A DNA stretch of 64,000 bases, taken from positions 1,780,501-1,844,500 of the forward strand of contig NZ_AP023272.1 of NCBI RefSeq assembly GCF_013426735.1, given 5' to 3'. A program made the position numbers and the translations under genes. Of the stretch, positions 17,809 to 27,429 are shown one piece after another; the first letter of the stretch is position 1; each line of letters begins with the position of its first letter. Under the pieces are notes generated by a model that did not search any database, had not been told where the DNA came from, and saw only the letters and a list, made by a program, of their open reading frames with translations. This stretch comes from Agrobacterium vitis (GTDB taxonomy: Bacteria; Pseudomonadota; Alphaproteobacteria; Rhizobiales; Rhizobiaceae).

Positions 17809-18150
17809 ATGTCCATCAAGCGTATCGAGCCCGGCAAGCGTATGAGCGGTGCTGTCGTTCACGGCAATACCGTCTATCTGGCTGGCCAGGTCGGCGAAGG
17901 CACTGGTGTCACCGAACAGTCCAAATCGGCGCTGGCCGAAGTGGATCGCCTGCTGGCCGCTGCCGGTTCCGACAAGTCGAAGATCCTGCAAACCATCATC
18001 TACCTCTCCGACATGTCCACCTTCGCCGAAATGAATGCTGTCTGGGAAAGCTGGATCGACCCTGCCAACCCACCAGCCCGCGCCACCAGCGAAGCTGCTT
18101 TGGCAACCCCGGATTACAAGGTTGAGTTTATCGTGACGGCTGCGATTTAA
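17809..18150 (+). CDS. RidA-family (YjgF/UK114) deaminase
   Basis: A 113-residue RidA-family protein with the C-terminal signature PPARATSEAAL...KVEFIVTAAI, including the conserved arginine that binds the substrate carboxylate and the glutamate of VEF. RidA trimers hydrolyse reactive enamines and imines from PLP enzymes. The central SKILQTIIYLSDMSTFAEMN is also typical. It is probably cotranscribed with the TIGR01244 gene and ends before a strong terminator. Confidence 0.9.
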   Translation: MSIKRIEPGKRMSGAVVHGNTVYLAGQVGEGTGVTEQSKSALAEVDRLLAAAGSDKSKILQTIIYLSDMSTFAEMNAVWESWIDPANPPARATSEAALATPDYKVEFIVTAAI

Positions 18151-18176
18151 TCGCACTTCACATCTTGGATGAAGAA

Positions 18177-18209
18177 AAGGCCGGGATTGTCTCCGGCCTT
18201 TTTGTTTTT
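18177..18209 (+). terminator. Rho-independent terminator after ridA
   Basis: An 8-bp stem (18177-18184 with 18193-18200) with an 8-base loop is followed by a T-rich tail. It lies between ridA and the convergent ThDP-enzyme gene. Confidence 0.8.
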
Positions 18210-18224
18210 CCTTTGAAAAGCTTG

Positions 18225-19877
18225 TCAGCTTTTCTCGCGAATTTGAGTCAAGGTGCGGGTCGGCGTAATCGCTTCTGCATCTAGCTTGATTTCGATGATC
18301 GATGGTTTGCCAGAGGCTCGTGCGCGCTCAAACGCCGCCGCGAAATCCTCAGTCTTTTCCACCAGTTCGCCATGGCCGCCATAGGCCTGCGCAAAGGCCT
18401 TGAAATCCGGGTTCACCAGATCGGTGGCGCTGACGCGGCCCGGATATTCGCGCTCCTGATGCATGCGGATGGTGCCATAGGTGCTGTTGTTAATCAGCAA
18501 AACGATGATCGGCAGATTGTAGCGCACGGCAGTGATGAATTCCTGGCCATGCATCATGAAGCAGCCGTCACCGGCAAAGCAGATCACTTCACGTTCGGGA
18601 AATTGCGCCTTGGCGGCCACGGCGGCGGGCAGGCCATAGCCCATGGAGCCGGAGGTGGGGGCGGCCTGCGTGTTATAGCCCTGAAAACGATGAAAACGGT
18701 GCAGCCATGTGGCGTAATTGCCCGCGCCATTGGTGAAGACGACATCTTTGGCGGTATTGGCTTCGATCCACTCCATGAGCGGTCCCATCTGCACCGTGCC
18801 GGGGCCGGTTTTGGGTGGGGTGGACCAGTTCAGATATTGAGCGTGCATGGTTTGCGTCCGCTCGGTCCAGACGGGTAAGGCCGGTGCTTTCAAATCAGCC
18901 AAAGCCGCAACGAAATCCTTGGGGCTGGCGCAGATGGCGAGATCAGGGCGGTAGACCCGGCCAAGCTCCGACGGATCGGGATAGACATGCACCAGTTTTT
19001 GCTTGGGGTAGGGGATGTCCATCAGCGTGTAGGATGACGATGGCATTTCGGAAAAACGACCGCCCAGCAACAGGATCAGATCGGCGTCCTTCACCTCTTT
19101 CGCAAGCGCCGGATTGATGCCAATGCCGACATCGCCGGCGTAATTGGGGTGCAGATGGTCAAACAGCATCTGGCGGCGGAAGGAGCAGCCGACCGGCAGT
19201 TTCCACTGCGCGGCAAAATCTTCAAACGCTTTCACTGAGGCCTCATCCCAGCGGGTGCCGCCGAGGATGACCAGCGGGCGCTCTGCCTTTTCCAGCATCG
19301 CGCCAAGCGCGGCAATCTGGCTAGGGCCGGGATGCGCTTCCACCGGCATATAGGGGCGGGCTTCTGGTGCATCCGCCTCTTCCACCAGCACATCTTCCGG
19401 CAGGGTCAGCACCACAGGACCGGGACGGCCCGATGTGGCGACGGCAAAGGCGCGGCTGATAAATTCCGGGATGCGGGCGACGTCATCGATCTCGCCGACC
19501 CATTTGGCAAATTCGGTAAAGGCGCGCCGATATTCGACTTCCTGAAAGGCTTCGCGTTCGCGCATGTCGCGGGCGACCTGGCCAATGAACAGGATCATCG
19601 GCACCGAATCCTGCCGGGCAATATGCAGACCCGCCGAGGCATTGGTGGCACCCGGACCGCGTGTCACCATGCAAATGCCGGGCTCGCCGGTCAGGCGGCC
19701 CCAGCAATCGGCCATCATTGCCGCGCCGCCTTCCTGACGGCAGACGACGGTTTCGATCTGGCTGTCAACCAGCGCGTCCAGCACCGCCAGATAGCTTTCG
19801 CCGGGCACGCAGGCAACGCGCTTCACGCCATTGGCCTTCAGGGCTTCAACGATCAATTGTCCGCCGGTTCTTTTCAT
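18225..19877 (-). CDS. Thiamine-diphosphate-dependent enzyme (acetolactate-synthase-like)
   Basis: A 550-residue ThDP enzyme with the three-domain layout of acetolactate synthase and benzoylformate decarboxylase. The cofactor-activating glutamate lies in CRQEGGAAMMAD near residue 48, and the ThDP/Mg motif is GDGCFMMHGQEF with NN about 25 residues later (LLINNSTYG). It decarboxylates or condenses a 2-keto acid. It is not beside an ilvH-type regulatory subunit and contains no hint of branched-chain biosynthesis neighbours, so it is probably a catabolic homologue rather than IlvB. The DMT-type exporter gene lies 46 bases upstream in the same direction, suggesting an operon. Confidence 0.88.
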   Translation of the reverse strand: MKRTGGQLIVEALKANGVKRVACVPGESYLAVLDALVDSQIETVVCRQEGGAAMMADCWGRLTGEPGICMVTRGPGATNASAGLHIARQDSVPMILFIGQVARDMREREAFQEVEYRRAFTEFAKWVGEIDDVARIPEFISRAFAVATSGRPGPVVLTLPEDVLVEEADAPEARPYMPVEAHPGPSQIAALGAMLEKAERPLVILGGTRWDEASVKAFEDFAAQWKLPVGCSFRRQMLFDHLHPNYAGDVGIGINPALAKEVKDADLILLLGGRFSEMPSSSYTLMDIPYPKQKLVHVYPDPSELGRVYRPDLAICASPKDFVAALADLKAPALPVWTERTQTMHAQYLNWSTPPKTGPGTVQMGPLMEWIEANTAKDVVFTNGAGNYATWLHRFHRFQGYNTQAAPTSGSMGYGLPAAVAAKAQFPEREVICFAGDGCFMMHGQEFITAVRYNLPIIVLLINNSTYGTIRMHQEREYPGRVSATDLVNPDFKAFAQAYGGHGELVEKTEDFAAAFERARASGKPSIIEIKLDAEAITPTRTLTQIREKS

Positions 19878-19923
19878 CGCGTAATCCTTGGATGTGGTTT
19901 GGGCCAGTAGGTGTGAGACAAAT

Positions 19924-20895
19924 TTAAGGTTGTGGCGGCCCGCTGCTGTCGGAAATAGGCCTGGATGCGTGTTTGCGCTCCCGCCAGATGATGGTGAGGC
20001 CGGAGCCTATGATGATGGCGATGCCCAGCCATTTCAGCGCATCCGGCAGGTCATGGAAGACCAGCCAGCCAAACAGGGTGGCGGTGACGATTTCCAGATA
20101 TTGCAGCGGTGCCAGCATTGAGGGTGGTGCTGCGCGATAGGCAAACACACCGAGCACACCGCCGACGGCGGCAGTGGCCCCAGTGCAGATAAGCCAGATG
20201 GTGCCGGTTAGGTCCGGCTGGACCAGGTCGAACATGGCGAGGTCCATCGTCTGGCCTATGGCGATCATGATGGTGCAAAACACCATGGCCCAGCAGCCGG
20301 TTTCCACCTGCATGACGAACGGGTCCTGATGGCGTGACAATAGCCGCGTCAGAATTGCAAAAATGGCGATGCAAAAGGCGGCAATGATCGGCAGGAAGGC
20401 GACAGCTCCGACTTCCTGGAAACTGGGCTGCACCACCAACATGGCGCCGATAAACCCGGTGCCACAGGCGAGGTAGCGTTGCCAGCCGATTTTTTCTTTG
20501 AGGATGATGCCGCTCAAGATGGTCAGGATGATCGGCTCGACGAAAAAGATTGCCACGGCATCCGCCACTTCCATGGTGCGCAACGCGGTAACAAAGGTCA
20601 GCATCGACAGGCAGAGCACCCCGCCACGCACCATATGCAGGCGGGTGTTGGACCAGGATAGTTTCGGCCAGGTGCGTCTTATTATCAGCACGGGAAGCAT
20701 GAAAAGGATCTGAAAGAAAAACCGGGCAAGGCTGATTTCGGCAGCAGGCATGGTTTGCGTTGCCAGTTTGGAAAACACATCCACCAGCGGAGTGATCAGC
20801 ACCGACAGTACCATCATGCCAAGTCCGAACGTGACGCCGGAGAAAAACGGCGCTTGGCTGGATGTGCCTGACGTGGCACGGGGTGGAGTGGACAT
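19924..20895 (-). CDS. DMT-family transporter (EamA)
   Basis: A 323-residue inner-membrane protein with about ten transmembrane helices in two EamA repeats, as in the drug/metabolite exporters. Characteristic pieces are EISLARFFFQILFMLPVLII in repeat one and GVFAYRAAPPSMLAPLQYLE in repeat two. The ATG at 20895 is the first one close to the membrane part; further in-frame codons to 20952 cannot be excluded since neither start has a strong ribosome-binding site. The downstream ThDP gene might share its transcript. Substrate unknown. Confidence 0.85.
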   Translation of the reverse strand: MSTPPRATSGTSSQAPFFSGVTFGLGMMVLSVLITPLVDVFSKLATQTMPAAEISLARFFFQILFMLPVLIIRRTWPKLSWSNTRLHMVRGGVLCLSMLTFVTALRTMEVADAVAIFFVEPIILTILSGIILKEKIGWQRYLACGTGFIGAMLVVQPSFQEVGAVAFLPIIAAFCIAIFAILTRLLSRHQDPFVMQVETGCWAMVFCTIMIAIGQTMDLAMFDLVQPDLTGTIWLICTGATAAVGGVLGVFAYRAAPPSMLAPLQYLEIVTATLFGWLVFHDLPDALKWLGIAIIIGSGLTIIWRERKHASRPISDSSGPPQP

Positions 20896-20971
20896 GCGGG
20901 ATTGTCTCGCTTTTGATCGTCTGTCTATAGCGTCCGCCATGCAAGACGGCACGTGACTTTCTGTTATAGGG

Positions 20972-21925
20972 TCATTCCAAACCGGAATGAACTGCCGTTA
21001 GGCCCAGCGCTTTTCGCGCCCAATCCCGAAACGCCGCCATGGCCTCGTCACGACCAATTTCGTTCAGCGTTTCATGCCGCATGGCGGGATAAAGGGTCAG
21101 CGTGACATCGGTCAGACCGGATTGCCGCAGGCGATGATCCAACGCGCGGGTGGCATCGCCGCCTTTGGTGGCCGGGTCCTGCCCGCCGCCGACCAGATGA
21201 ATGGGCAGGTCGGTTCGCAGCCGGGCAAGGCGGGGCAGGGTTGCGGTCTGAGCCGTCAGGTCAAGCACGTCCATCCACAGCGAATTGCTGGCCTGAAACC
21301 GGCAGAGCGGGTCATTGGCGTAGAGATCGACTTCGGCGGCATCATGGCTCAACCAATCGAACAAAGTGCGCCTTCCCGACACCGCCTTGCCCCAGGCCTC
21401 GAAGGTCGCCTTGGCCATCAGCAGGCTTGGCACGTCAGAGCCTTTCAAGGCCCGCTCGATCTTCAGAACCAGCCGGGCTAACCGGGTCTCGATGCCGTTG
21501 TTGAAATTGGAATTCCACACCGCCAGCGCCTGAAAACTTTCTGGAAATTCCATTGCGGTGCGCAGGGCGATCAGCCCGCCCATGGAATGACCAAACAGCA
21601 GAACCGGCAGGCCGGGATGGTTGGCAATCGCCAGATCGCGGATCGCCCTGGCATCTTCGATCACTAGCGAAACGCCATTCTTTCGCGCAAAGCGACCAAG
21701 CGGTGCATCCGGGGCCTGGGTTTCTCCGTGTCCACGGTGGTCATGGGCGTAAACGTGAAAGCCCGATGCGGCCATGAAGACGGCAAAGCGGCGATAGCGG
21801 CGTGAATGTTCGATCAGCCCATGATTGATCAGGAGAATGGCTTTGCCGTCATTTTCTGCCTGATGATGATGGTAGGCGATCCGGGCACCATCCGGCCTTT
21901 GCAGGTAAAGCGTTTCGTCAAACAT
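20972..21925 (-). CDS. Alpha/beta hydrolase (lysophospholipase / monoacylglycerol lipase-like)
   Basis: A 317-residue hydrolase of the serine aminopeptidase S33 / PldB-like type. The nucleophile is S114 in FGHSMGG, the acid probably the Asp of GGGQDPAT, and the base the His of PAMRHETLNE. HGLIEHSRRY and HDHRGHGET are the oxyanion-hole and lid-side motifs of monoglyceride lipase-type enzymes. It has no signal peptide. ATG 21925 is preceded by GGGAGG. It probably releases fatty acids from lysophospholipids or monoglycerides in the cytoplasm. Confidence 0.9.
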   Translation of the reverse strand: MFDETLYLQRPDGARIAYHHHQAENDGKAILLINHGLIEHSRRYRRFAVFMAASGFHVYAHDHRGHGETQAPDAPLGRFARKNGVSLVIEDARAIRDLAIANHPGLPVLLFGHSMGGLIALRTAMEFPESFQALAVWNSNFNNGIETRLARLVLKIERALKGSDVPSLLMAKATFEAWGKAVSGRRTLFDWLSHDAAEVDLYANDPLCRFQASNSLWMDVLDLTAQTATLPRLARLRTDLPIHLVGGGQDPATKGGDATRALDHRLRQSGLTDVTLTLYPAMRHETLNEIGRDEAMAAFRDWARKALGLTAVHSGLE

Positions 21926-22112
21926 GCCGTCCTCCCGATAGTGCCGAACGCGAATGGTATATCGCGAGTCTCAACCCGTTCCGCCCCGAAAAATGACGTG
22001 ATTTTGCAGCTAAGTGCAATTGCTGAAAGGCAGGTTCATGCCGTTATTCAAGGTTGCAAGCCTGTTTCAACCGTTCCATGAAGACCTTAAGCGATTCGGT
22101 GGAGAGAACATC

Positions 22113-22835
22113 ATGAAGCATTTTTACTATCTGGGTCTGGCTGCGGCGGTCTTTCTGACCTGTCTTCCGTCTTTCGCAGCGGAAAAAGGCAGGACCACCA
22201 GCATTCTGGCCGTCAGTTGGCAGCCGGGTTTTTGCGAGACCAAGCCGGACAAGCCGGAATGCAAGAGCCAGACGGCGGATCGCTATGATGCCAGCCATTT
22301 TACCCTGCATGGTCTTTGGCCGATGCGCCAGAACTATTGCGGCGTCGCGCAGGCCGATATCGATACCGACAAGAAAAGCCGCTGGACCGATCTGCCGGAA
22401 GTGACCCTGTCTGCCGAGACCCGACAGGCGCTGGACCGGGTCATGCCCGGCACGCAGTCATCATTGGAACGGCATGAATGGATCAAGCATGGCACCTGCA
22501 CCGGTCTTAATCAACAAGACTATTTTGCCGAGGCGATCGCGCTGATTGAGACCCTGAACGGTTCGGCGGTCAATGGGCTGTTTGCTGCCAACGTGGGCAA
22601 GGCGGTGACCCAGGAAGATGTGCAGACGGCGTTTGATGCCAGCTTTGGTCCGGGCGCTGGGCGGCGGGTGAAAATGAGCTGCGAACAAGACGGCAACAGA
22701 CGGATTGTGACGGAATTGACCATAGGTCTTGGGGATGGCGAGGTCGGGACGCCGCTGCAAGAGCGCATCCAGGCGGCAGGCTCAACCAAGTTTGATTGCA
22801 ACCAGGGTATTGTCGATCCGGTTGGGCTGCAATGA
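22113..22835 (+). CDS. Secreted ribonuclease, T2 family
   Basis: A 240-residue protein with a signal peptide (MKHFYYLGLAAAVFLTCLPS, cleaved near AFA-AE) and the two catalytic segments of RNase T2: CAS I FTLHGLWP (H66) and CAS II HEWIKHGTC (E122, K125, H126). Several cysteines suggest disulfides outside the cytoplasm. RNase I of E. coli is the bacterial prototype; it degrades RNA in the periplasm. ATG 22113 follows GGAGAG; the longer frame from 22014 would bury the signal peptide. Phosphate or nucleotide scavenging is the likely role. Confidence 0.93.
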   Translation: MKHFYYLGLAAAVFLTCLPSFAAEKGRTTSILAVSWQPGFCETKPDKPECKSQTADRYDASHFTLHGLWPMRQNYCGVAQADIDTDKKSRWTDLPEVTLSAETRQALDRVMPGTQSSLERHEWIKHGTCTGLNQQDYFAEAIALIETLNGSAVNGLFAANVGKAVTQEDVQTAFDASFGPGAGRRVKMSCEQDGNRRIVTELTIGLGDGEVGTPLQERIQAAGSTKFDCNQGIVDPVGLQ

Positions 22836-22981
22836 GCCTGCTTTGAGAGCGAATAGTGCGCGCGCATTCTATTCCGTAAACAGGGCAAGACCCGAAGGAA
22901 TTGCGCGGGCGGCATTGCCCCGGCTTGCGGTTTCGCCTACATAGCGGGCAATTCCATTTACCCGTGCGGAGCATTTTACCG

Positions 22982-24631
22982 ATGGCACGTCAGTTCATCT
23001 ACCACATGTCCGGGCTTAACAAGTCCTATGGCGCCAAGAAGATCCTTGAGAACGTCAACCTGTCCTTCTATCCCGATGCCAAGATCGGTATTCTCGGCCC
23101 GAACGGTGCCGGTAAATCGACGGTTCTGCGCATCATCGCTGGTCTCGACAAGGAATATACCGGGGAAGCCTGGCTCGCCGAAGGCGCGACCATGGGCTAT
23201 CTGGAGCAGGAACCCAAGCTGAACCCGGACAAGACCGTATTCGAAAACGTCATGGAAGGCGTTGCCTCCAAGACCGCCATCCTCGACCGCTATAACGAGT
23301 TGATGATGAATTACTCGGACGAGACGGCGGATGAAGGCGCCAAGCTTCAGGACATGATTGACAGCCAGAACCTTTGGGATCTGGAAAATCAGGTCGAAAT
23401 GGCCATGGACGCCCTGCGTTGCCCGCCCGGTGACAGCGACGTAACCAGCCTGTCCGGTGGTGAACGCCGCCGCGTGGCGCTGTGCAAGCTGCTGCTGTCT
23501 CAGCCCGACCTGCTGCTGCTTGACGAACCAACCAACCACTTGGACGCTGAAACCATCGGCTGGCTGGAAAACCACCTGCGGGAATATCCCGGCTCCGTGC
23601 TGATGATTACCCACGATCGCTACTTCCTCGACAATGTCACCGGTTGGATTCTTGAACTCGACCGTGGCCGTGGCATTCCTTACGAAGGCAATTACTCGGC
23701 CTATCTGCAAGCCAAGGCCAAGCGTCTGATGCAGGAAAGCCGCGAAGACGCGTCACGCCAGAAGGCGCTGTCGCGCGAGCAGGAATGGATCGCTTCCAGC
23801 CCCAAGGCCCGTCAGGCCAAGTCCAAGGCCCGTATTAAGTCCTATGAGCAACTGGTGGAAGCGGCTGAAAAGCAGCGTCCCGGCGATGCGCAGATCATCA
23901 TTCCCGTCAGCGAGCGACTGGGCCAGGTGGTCATCGAGCTGGATGGCATCTCCAAGTCCTATGGCGACCGTCTGCTGATCGACAATCTGAGCCTGAAACT
24001 ACCGCCGGGCGGCATTGTTGGCGTGATCGGCCCGAACGGTGCGGGTAAGACGACGCTGTTTCGGATGATCACGGGCCAGGAAACGCCGGATTCCGGCACG
24101 GTCAAAGTCGGCGATAGCGTGCAGCTTGGTTATGTTGATCAGAGCCGCGATACTTTGGCCGCCGACAAGACGGTCTGGGAAGAAATTTCCGGTGGGGCCG
24201 AAATCATCAAGCTCGGCAAGTTTGACATGAACTCCCGCGCCTATTGCGGTGCCTTCAACTTCAAGGGCGGCGACCAGCAACAGAAGGTTGGCAATCTCTC
24301 TGGCGGTCAGCGCAACCGCGTGCATCTGGCCAAGATGCTGAAGGCTGGCGGCAATGTTCTGCTGCTCGACGAACCGACCAACGACCTCGATACCGAAACG
24401 CTCGGCGCGCTGGAAAATGCGCTGGAAAGCTTTGCCGGCTGTGCGATCATCATTTCGCATGACCGCATGTTCCTCGACCGTCTGGCCACCCATATTCTCG
24501 CCTTCGAAGGCGATAGCCACGTGGAATGGTTCGAAGGCAATTTCGAGGACTATGAAAAGGACAAGATCCGCCGGTTGGGTGCCGAAAGCGTCAACCCGAA
24601 GCGGGTCAGCTACAAGCGCCTGACCCGGTAA
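22982..24631 (+). CDS. ettA: Energy-dependent translational throttle protein EttA
   Basis: A 549-residue ABC-F protein (E. coli EttA has 555). It has two ABC domains: Walker A at residues 39-47 (GPNGAGKST) and again GPNGAGKTT in the second half, signatures LSGGERRRVALCKLL and LSGGQRNRVHLAKML, and the linker rich in Lys/Arg with the EttA-type SKARIKSYEQL. It binds the ribosomal E site and gates the first elongation step according to the ATP/ADP ratio. No membrane part is present. The start ATG 22982 gives the conserved N-terminus MARQFIYHMSGLNKSYG; codons upstream to 22901 are not supported. Confidence 0.96.
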   Translation: MARQFIYHMSGLNKSYGAKKILENVNLSFYPDAKIGILGPNGAGKSTVLRIIAGLDKEYTGEAWLAEGATMGYLEQEPKLNPDKTVFENVMEGVASKTAILDRYNELMMNYSDETADEGAKLQDMIDSQNLWDLENQVEMAMDALRCPPGDSDVTSLSGGERRRVALCKLLLSQPDLLLLDEPTNHLDAETIGWLENHLREYPGSVLMITHDRYFLDNVTGWILELDRGRGIPYEGNYSAYLQAKAKRLMQESREDASRQKALSREQEWIASSPKARQAKSKARIKSYEQLVEAAEKQRPGDAQIIIPVSERLGQVVIELDGISKSYGDRLLIDNLSLKLPPGGIVGVIGPNGAGKTTLFRMITGQETPDSGTVKVGDSVQLGYVDQSRDTLAADKTVWEEISGGAEIIKLGKFDMNSRAYCGAFNFKGGDQQQKVGNLSGGQRNRVHLAKMLKAGGNVLLLDEPTNDLDTETLGALENALESFAGCAIIISHDRMFLDRLATHILAFEGDSHVEWFEGNFEDYEKDKIRRLGAESVNPKRVSYKRLTR

Positions 24632-24644
24632 TCTTGATTATTGG

Positions 24645-24680
24645 CAACCCTGAGGTGTTCTTTCCGTCTCAGGGTTGTTT
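24645..24680 (+). terminator. Rho-independent terminator after ettA
   Basis: A perfect 10-bp stem (24645-24654 with 24668-24677) with a 13-base loop is followed by TTT. It separates ettA from the first chemoreceptor gene. Confidence 0.75.
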
Positions 24681-24761
24681 ATCGGATATCGTAATTTTAA
24701 CATTATATTAGTTGTTTACGTGATGAAATTCATCCAAGGGTTTAATGCCTTTGGGGGGATT

Positions 24762-27125
24762 ATGTTTTCTATACGGAACGTTCTGGTTTCAGTTTTTCTT
24801 ATTATCAGCATTGCCTTGGGCGCCATGGTGTCGCGATCGCTTTATGTCGCTTACAACCAGTTCGGTGTGTTCCGCGATGTCGCAAAACTGACGGCGGTTA
24901 ATAAGGCGCTGTTTGATTTTCTGTTGAATTACCGCCTGGAACGCGGCCATACCAACACCGTCTTTATGACAAGCCCGGAAAAGGCTGGAACGACTGCGAA
25001 GGATGTTCCTGTCGATCGCCAGAAGGTTGACGTGGCAATGAAGGATTTTACCGCAGCGGTCACCGTTGTCGGTACGCCAGAATTTGCGGCGATGTTGAAC
25101 AAGATCAAAGGACATTACGACACGATCGTCTCGATGCGCCAACCGCTTGACGCGCAGTTTTCCCTTCCTCTGGAAAGCCGCAATAAGGAGCTGAATGCAA
25201 AGCAGCTTTCGTATGGCGATAGCGTGCTTGATGATCTCGAAAAAAGCTCGGTTTTCACCGAATCCACCATTCGTTCGCTGGATAACAGCCTGACAGATCT
25301 TTTGCAGGTCAGGACCAATGCATGGGTAACCCGCTCAGCGGCCGGAGCGGAAAACATCCTGCTCAACAAGGCTATCGCTCTACAGACACCTCTCGCTATG
25401 CCTGATATTCTTGAGGTTGCGAACCAGCATTCAAAAATCATCACCGGCTGGCTTCAGGTTCGCGCACTCGTCAATCATTCAACGATGCCCGAAGAATTGA
25501 AGCAGGCCCTCAACAATGCCGAGACGGGGTATTTTGACGGCTCATTCGCGGAAATGCGTGACACTCTCTACAAAAAAGTTGTCGCACGCGAGCCGCCTGA
25601 TTTGACCCTGGATAAATGGTTGTCGCCAAGTTCCAAAGCTCAAGCCAGCATAGCCGATGTCGTGGTTACGGCGATGAAGGTTGTGAATGATAAAGCGAAT
25701 TCGTTGGCTAGCGCCGCATTCTCCTTGGTCATTTTGTATAGCGCCTTGCTGGTTGGCTCAATCCTCCTGACCATTGCAGGCATGGCGATTGTCGTGAGAC
25801 GCGTTGTTGCTCCCATCGGCACTCTCACACAGTCCATGCGAGCCCTTGCCGATGGCGATACGCAGAAAAATATCCCCTTCACCATCCGTCAGGATGAAGT
25901 GGGAGCCATGGCCCGCTCGGTTGAGATTTTCCGGGAAGCGGCCATTCGTAACAAGCAGCTTGAAGCTGAAACCGAAGAGATGCGGCGTCGCGGTGAGCTT
26001 GAACGCATTGAAGTTCAGCGCGTTGCGGAAGCGGAGGCCGAGGAGCGTCTGAACCGCGCGACGGGTTCGCTTGCAGCCGGGTTGAAGCGTTTGGCGTCAG
26101 GGGATATGCTCTGTGAAATCCGCGAGGAATTCGCTCCCCGGTTTGAAGCGCTTCGCCATGATTTCAACCGCTCTGTCGAGCAATTGCGAACTGCTTTGTT
26201 GGATGTCGGCAGTGCCGCGCATGCGGTGCGCAATGGCAGCGGTGAAATCTCCCAGGCGTCCGACAATCTGTCAAAGCGGACGGAACAGCAGGCGGCCTCC
26301 CTGGAGCAAACCGCCGCCGCACTTGAGCAGATTACCGTCAATGTCAGGGCAACGTCGCAACGCACCGGCGATGCGCGAGATCTGGTGCGCAATACGCGCA
26401 CACGCGCCGAACACTCCGGGGCGGTGGTAGGCAATGCGGTCACGGCCATGGGGCGTATCGAAGAGGCCTCCTCTAAGATTACCCAGATCATCAGCGTCAT
26501 CGATGAGATCGCGTTCCAGACCAATCTCCTGGCGCTCAACGCGGGCGTCGAGGCAGCGCGCGCCGGGGAGGCCGGTAAGGGTTTTGCCGTCGTTGCCCAG
26601 GAAGTACGCGAGCTTGCGCAGCGTTCCGCCAATGCGGCCAAGGAAATCAAGGCGCTGATTGCCAATTCGGAAGTGGCAGTCGGCGATGGCGTTAGGCTTG
26701 TGAACGATACCGGCAAGGGCCTGAGCGAAATCGCCGAACTCGTGCAGGCCATCAATGCGCATATGGATGCCATCGCGACGGCGGCCCAGGAACAGTCGGT
26801 TGGTCTTAGCGAAGTCAATACCGCCGTCAATCACATGGACCATGCCACCCAACAGAACGCGGCCATGGTAGAGGAAATGAGCGCGGCGGGGGCGGGCCTT
26901 GCCAGTGAAGCAACCAGGCTTGCCGACCTGTTGGCAAATTTCGAGACGGGCGGGCAAAAGGCTGATTTGTCTCTCGCCTCGACAGGTGGCGTGCAGCGAT
27001 CCGCCCGACCGGCTGCGGCAGTCCCGGCCCGTACGGAGCGGCAGCCAGCCAGCCGACCGGTAGCAATTCAGAGCCGAGGTAACGCCGCTGTTGCCGTTTC
27101 AAAGGATGCCTGGGAAGAATTCTAA
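24762..27125 (+). CDS. Membrane methyl-accepting chemotaxis protein (first of a tandem pair)
   Basis: A 787-residue receptor: transmembrane helix 1 near residues 7-25, a long periplasmic helical sensor with YRLERGHTN (similar to the ERG motif of nitrate/nitrite-sensing NIT domains), helix 2 near 316-344, HAMP from about 345 ([14 protein letters not shown]), and the MCP signalling hairpin near 579-623 ([20 protein letters not shown]). The C-terminus DAWEEF resembles the xWxxF tether for CheR/CheB. ATG 24762 is set by a GGGGGG run 5 bases upstream; the frame extends to 24675 without support. It lies 304 bases before a second receptor of the same build. Confidence 0.93.
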   Translation: MFSIRNVLVSVFLIISIALGAMVSRSLYVAYNQFGVFRDVAKLTAVNKALFDFLLNYRLERGHTNTVFMTSPEKAGTTAKDVPVDRQKVDVAMKDFTAAVTVVGTPEFAAMLNKIKGHYDTIVSMRQPLDAQFSLPLESRNKELNAKQLSYGDSVLDDLEKSSVFTESTIRSLDNSLTDLLQVRTNAWVTRSAAGAENILLNKAIALQTPLAMPDILEVANQHSKIITGWLQVRALVNHSTMPEELKQALNNAETGYFDGSFAEMRDTLYKKVVAREPPDLTLDKWLSPSSKAQASIADVVVTAMKVVNDKANSLASAAFSLVILYSALLVGSILLTIAGMAIVVRRVVAPIGTLTQSMRALADGDTQKNIPFTIRQDEVGAMARSVEIFREAAIRNKQLEAETEEMRRRGELERIEVQRVAEAEAEERLNRATGSLAAGLKRLASGDMLCEIREEFAPRFEALRHDFNRSVEQLRTALLDVGSAAHAVRNGSGEISQASDNLSKRTEQQAASLEQTAAALEQITVNVRATSQRTGDARDLVRNTRTRAEHSGAVVGNAVTAMGRIEEASSKITQIISVIDEIAFQTNLLALNAGVEAARAGEAGKGFAVVAQEVRELAQRSANAAKEIKALIANSEVAVGDGVRLVNDTGKGLSEIAELVQAINAHMDAIATAAQEQSVGLSEVNTAVNHMDHATQQNAAMVEEMSAAGAGLASEATRLADLLANFETGGQKADLSLASTGGVQRSARPAAAVPARTERQPASRPVAIQSRGNAAVAVSKDAWEEF

Positions 27126-27429
27126 CCCCCTCTCCAACCCAGAAAAGCCTGCACCGCCCAGGTGGGGGCTTTTTTGGTCAAGGTGAGGACTGGCCCGATG
27201 CCTCGCCCGCCGCTTGAGAGAATTATGCTCGAAAATTTCAAGGGCATTTTTCGATCTATATGAAGAAATGCTTATTATCATTGCGATTAGCAAAGAAAAA
27301 AAACATCTTAAAGTTGATTCCGTTTGTTGTAATTTACTTACGGAAAAATAACAAATTTCTCGCAAATTGACAATCACTATGAGTTTTTGTCGCTCTGTGC
27401 GGCGAATTCTGTGATTTTTGGGGGGATTT
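27126..27429. other. Spacer between the tandem chemoreceptors
   Basis: The left part carries the terminator of the first receptor. The right part (27225-27415) is A+T-rich and should hold the promoter of the second. I see no gene; the minus-strand ORF 27099-27377 looks like chance. Confidence 0.45.
27145..27176 (+). terminator. Terminator after the first chemoreceptor
   Basis: An 11-bp imperfect stem (27145-27155 with 27161-27171; one mismatch and one G-T pair) is followed by a run of T. It ends the first receptor transcript. Confidence 0.7.

Noticed and set aside
24645..24680. Reading the post-ettA hairpin as a riboswitch of the chemoreceptor
   Set aside because: It is a simple 10-bp stem right after a stop codon with a short T tail; a terminator explains it fully.
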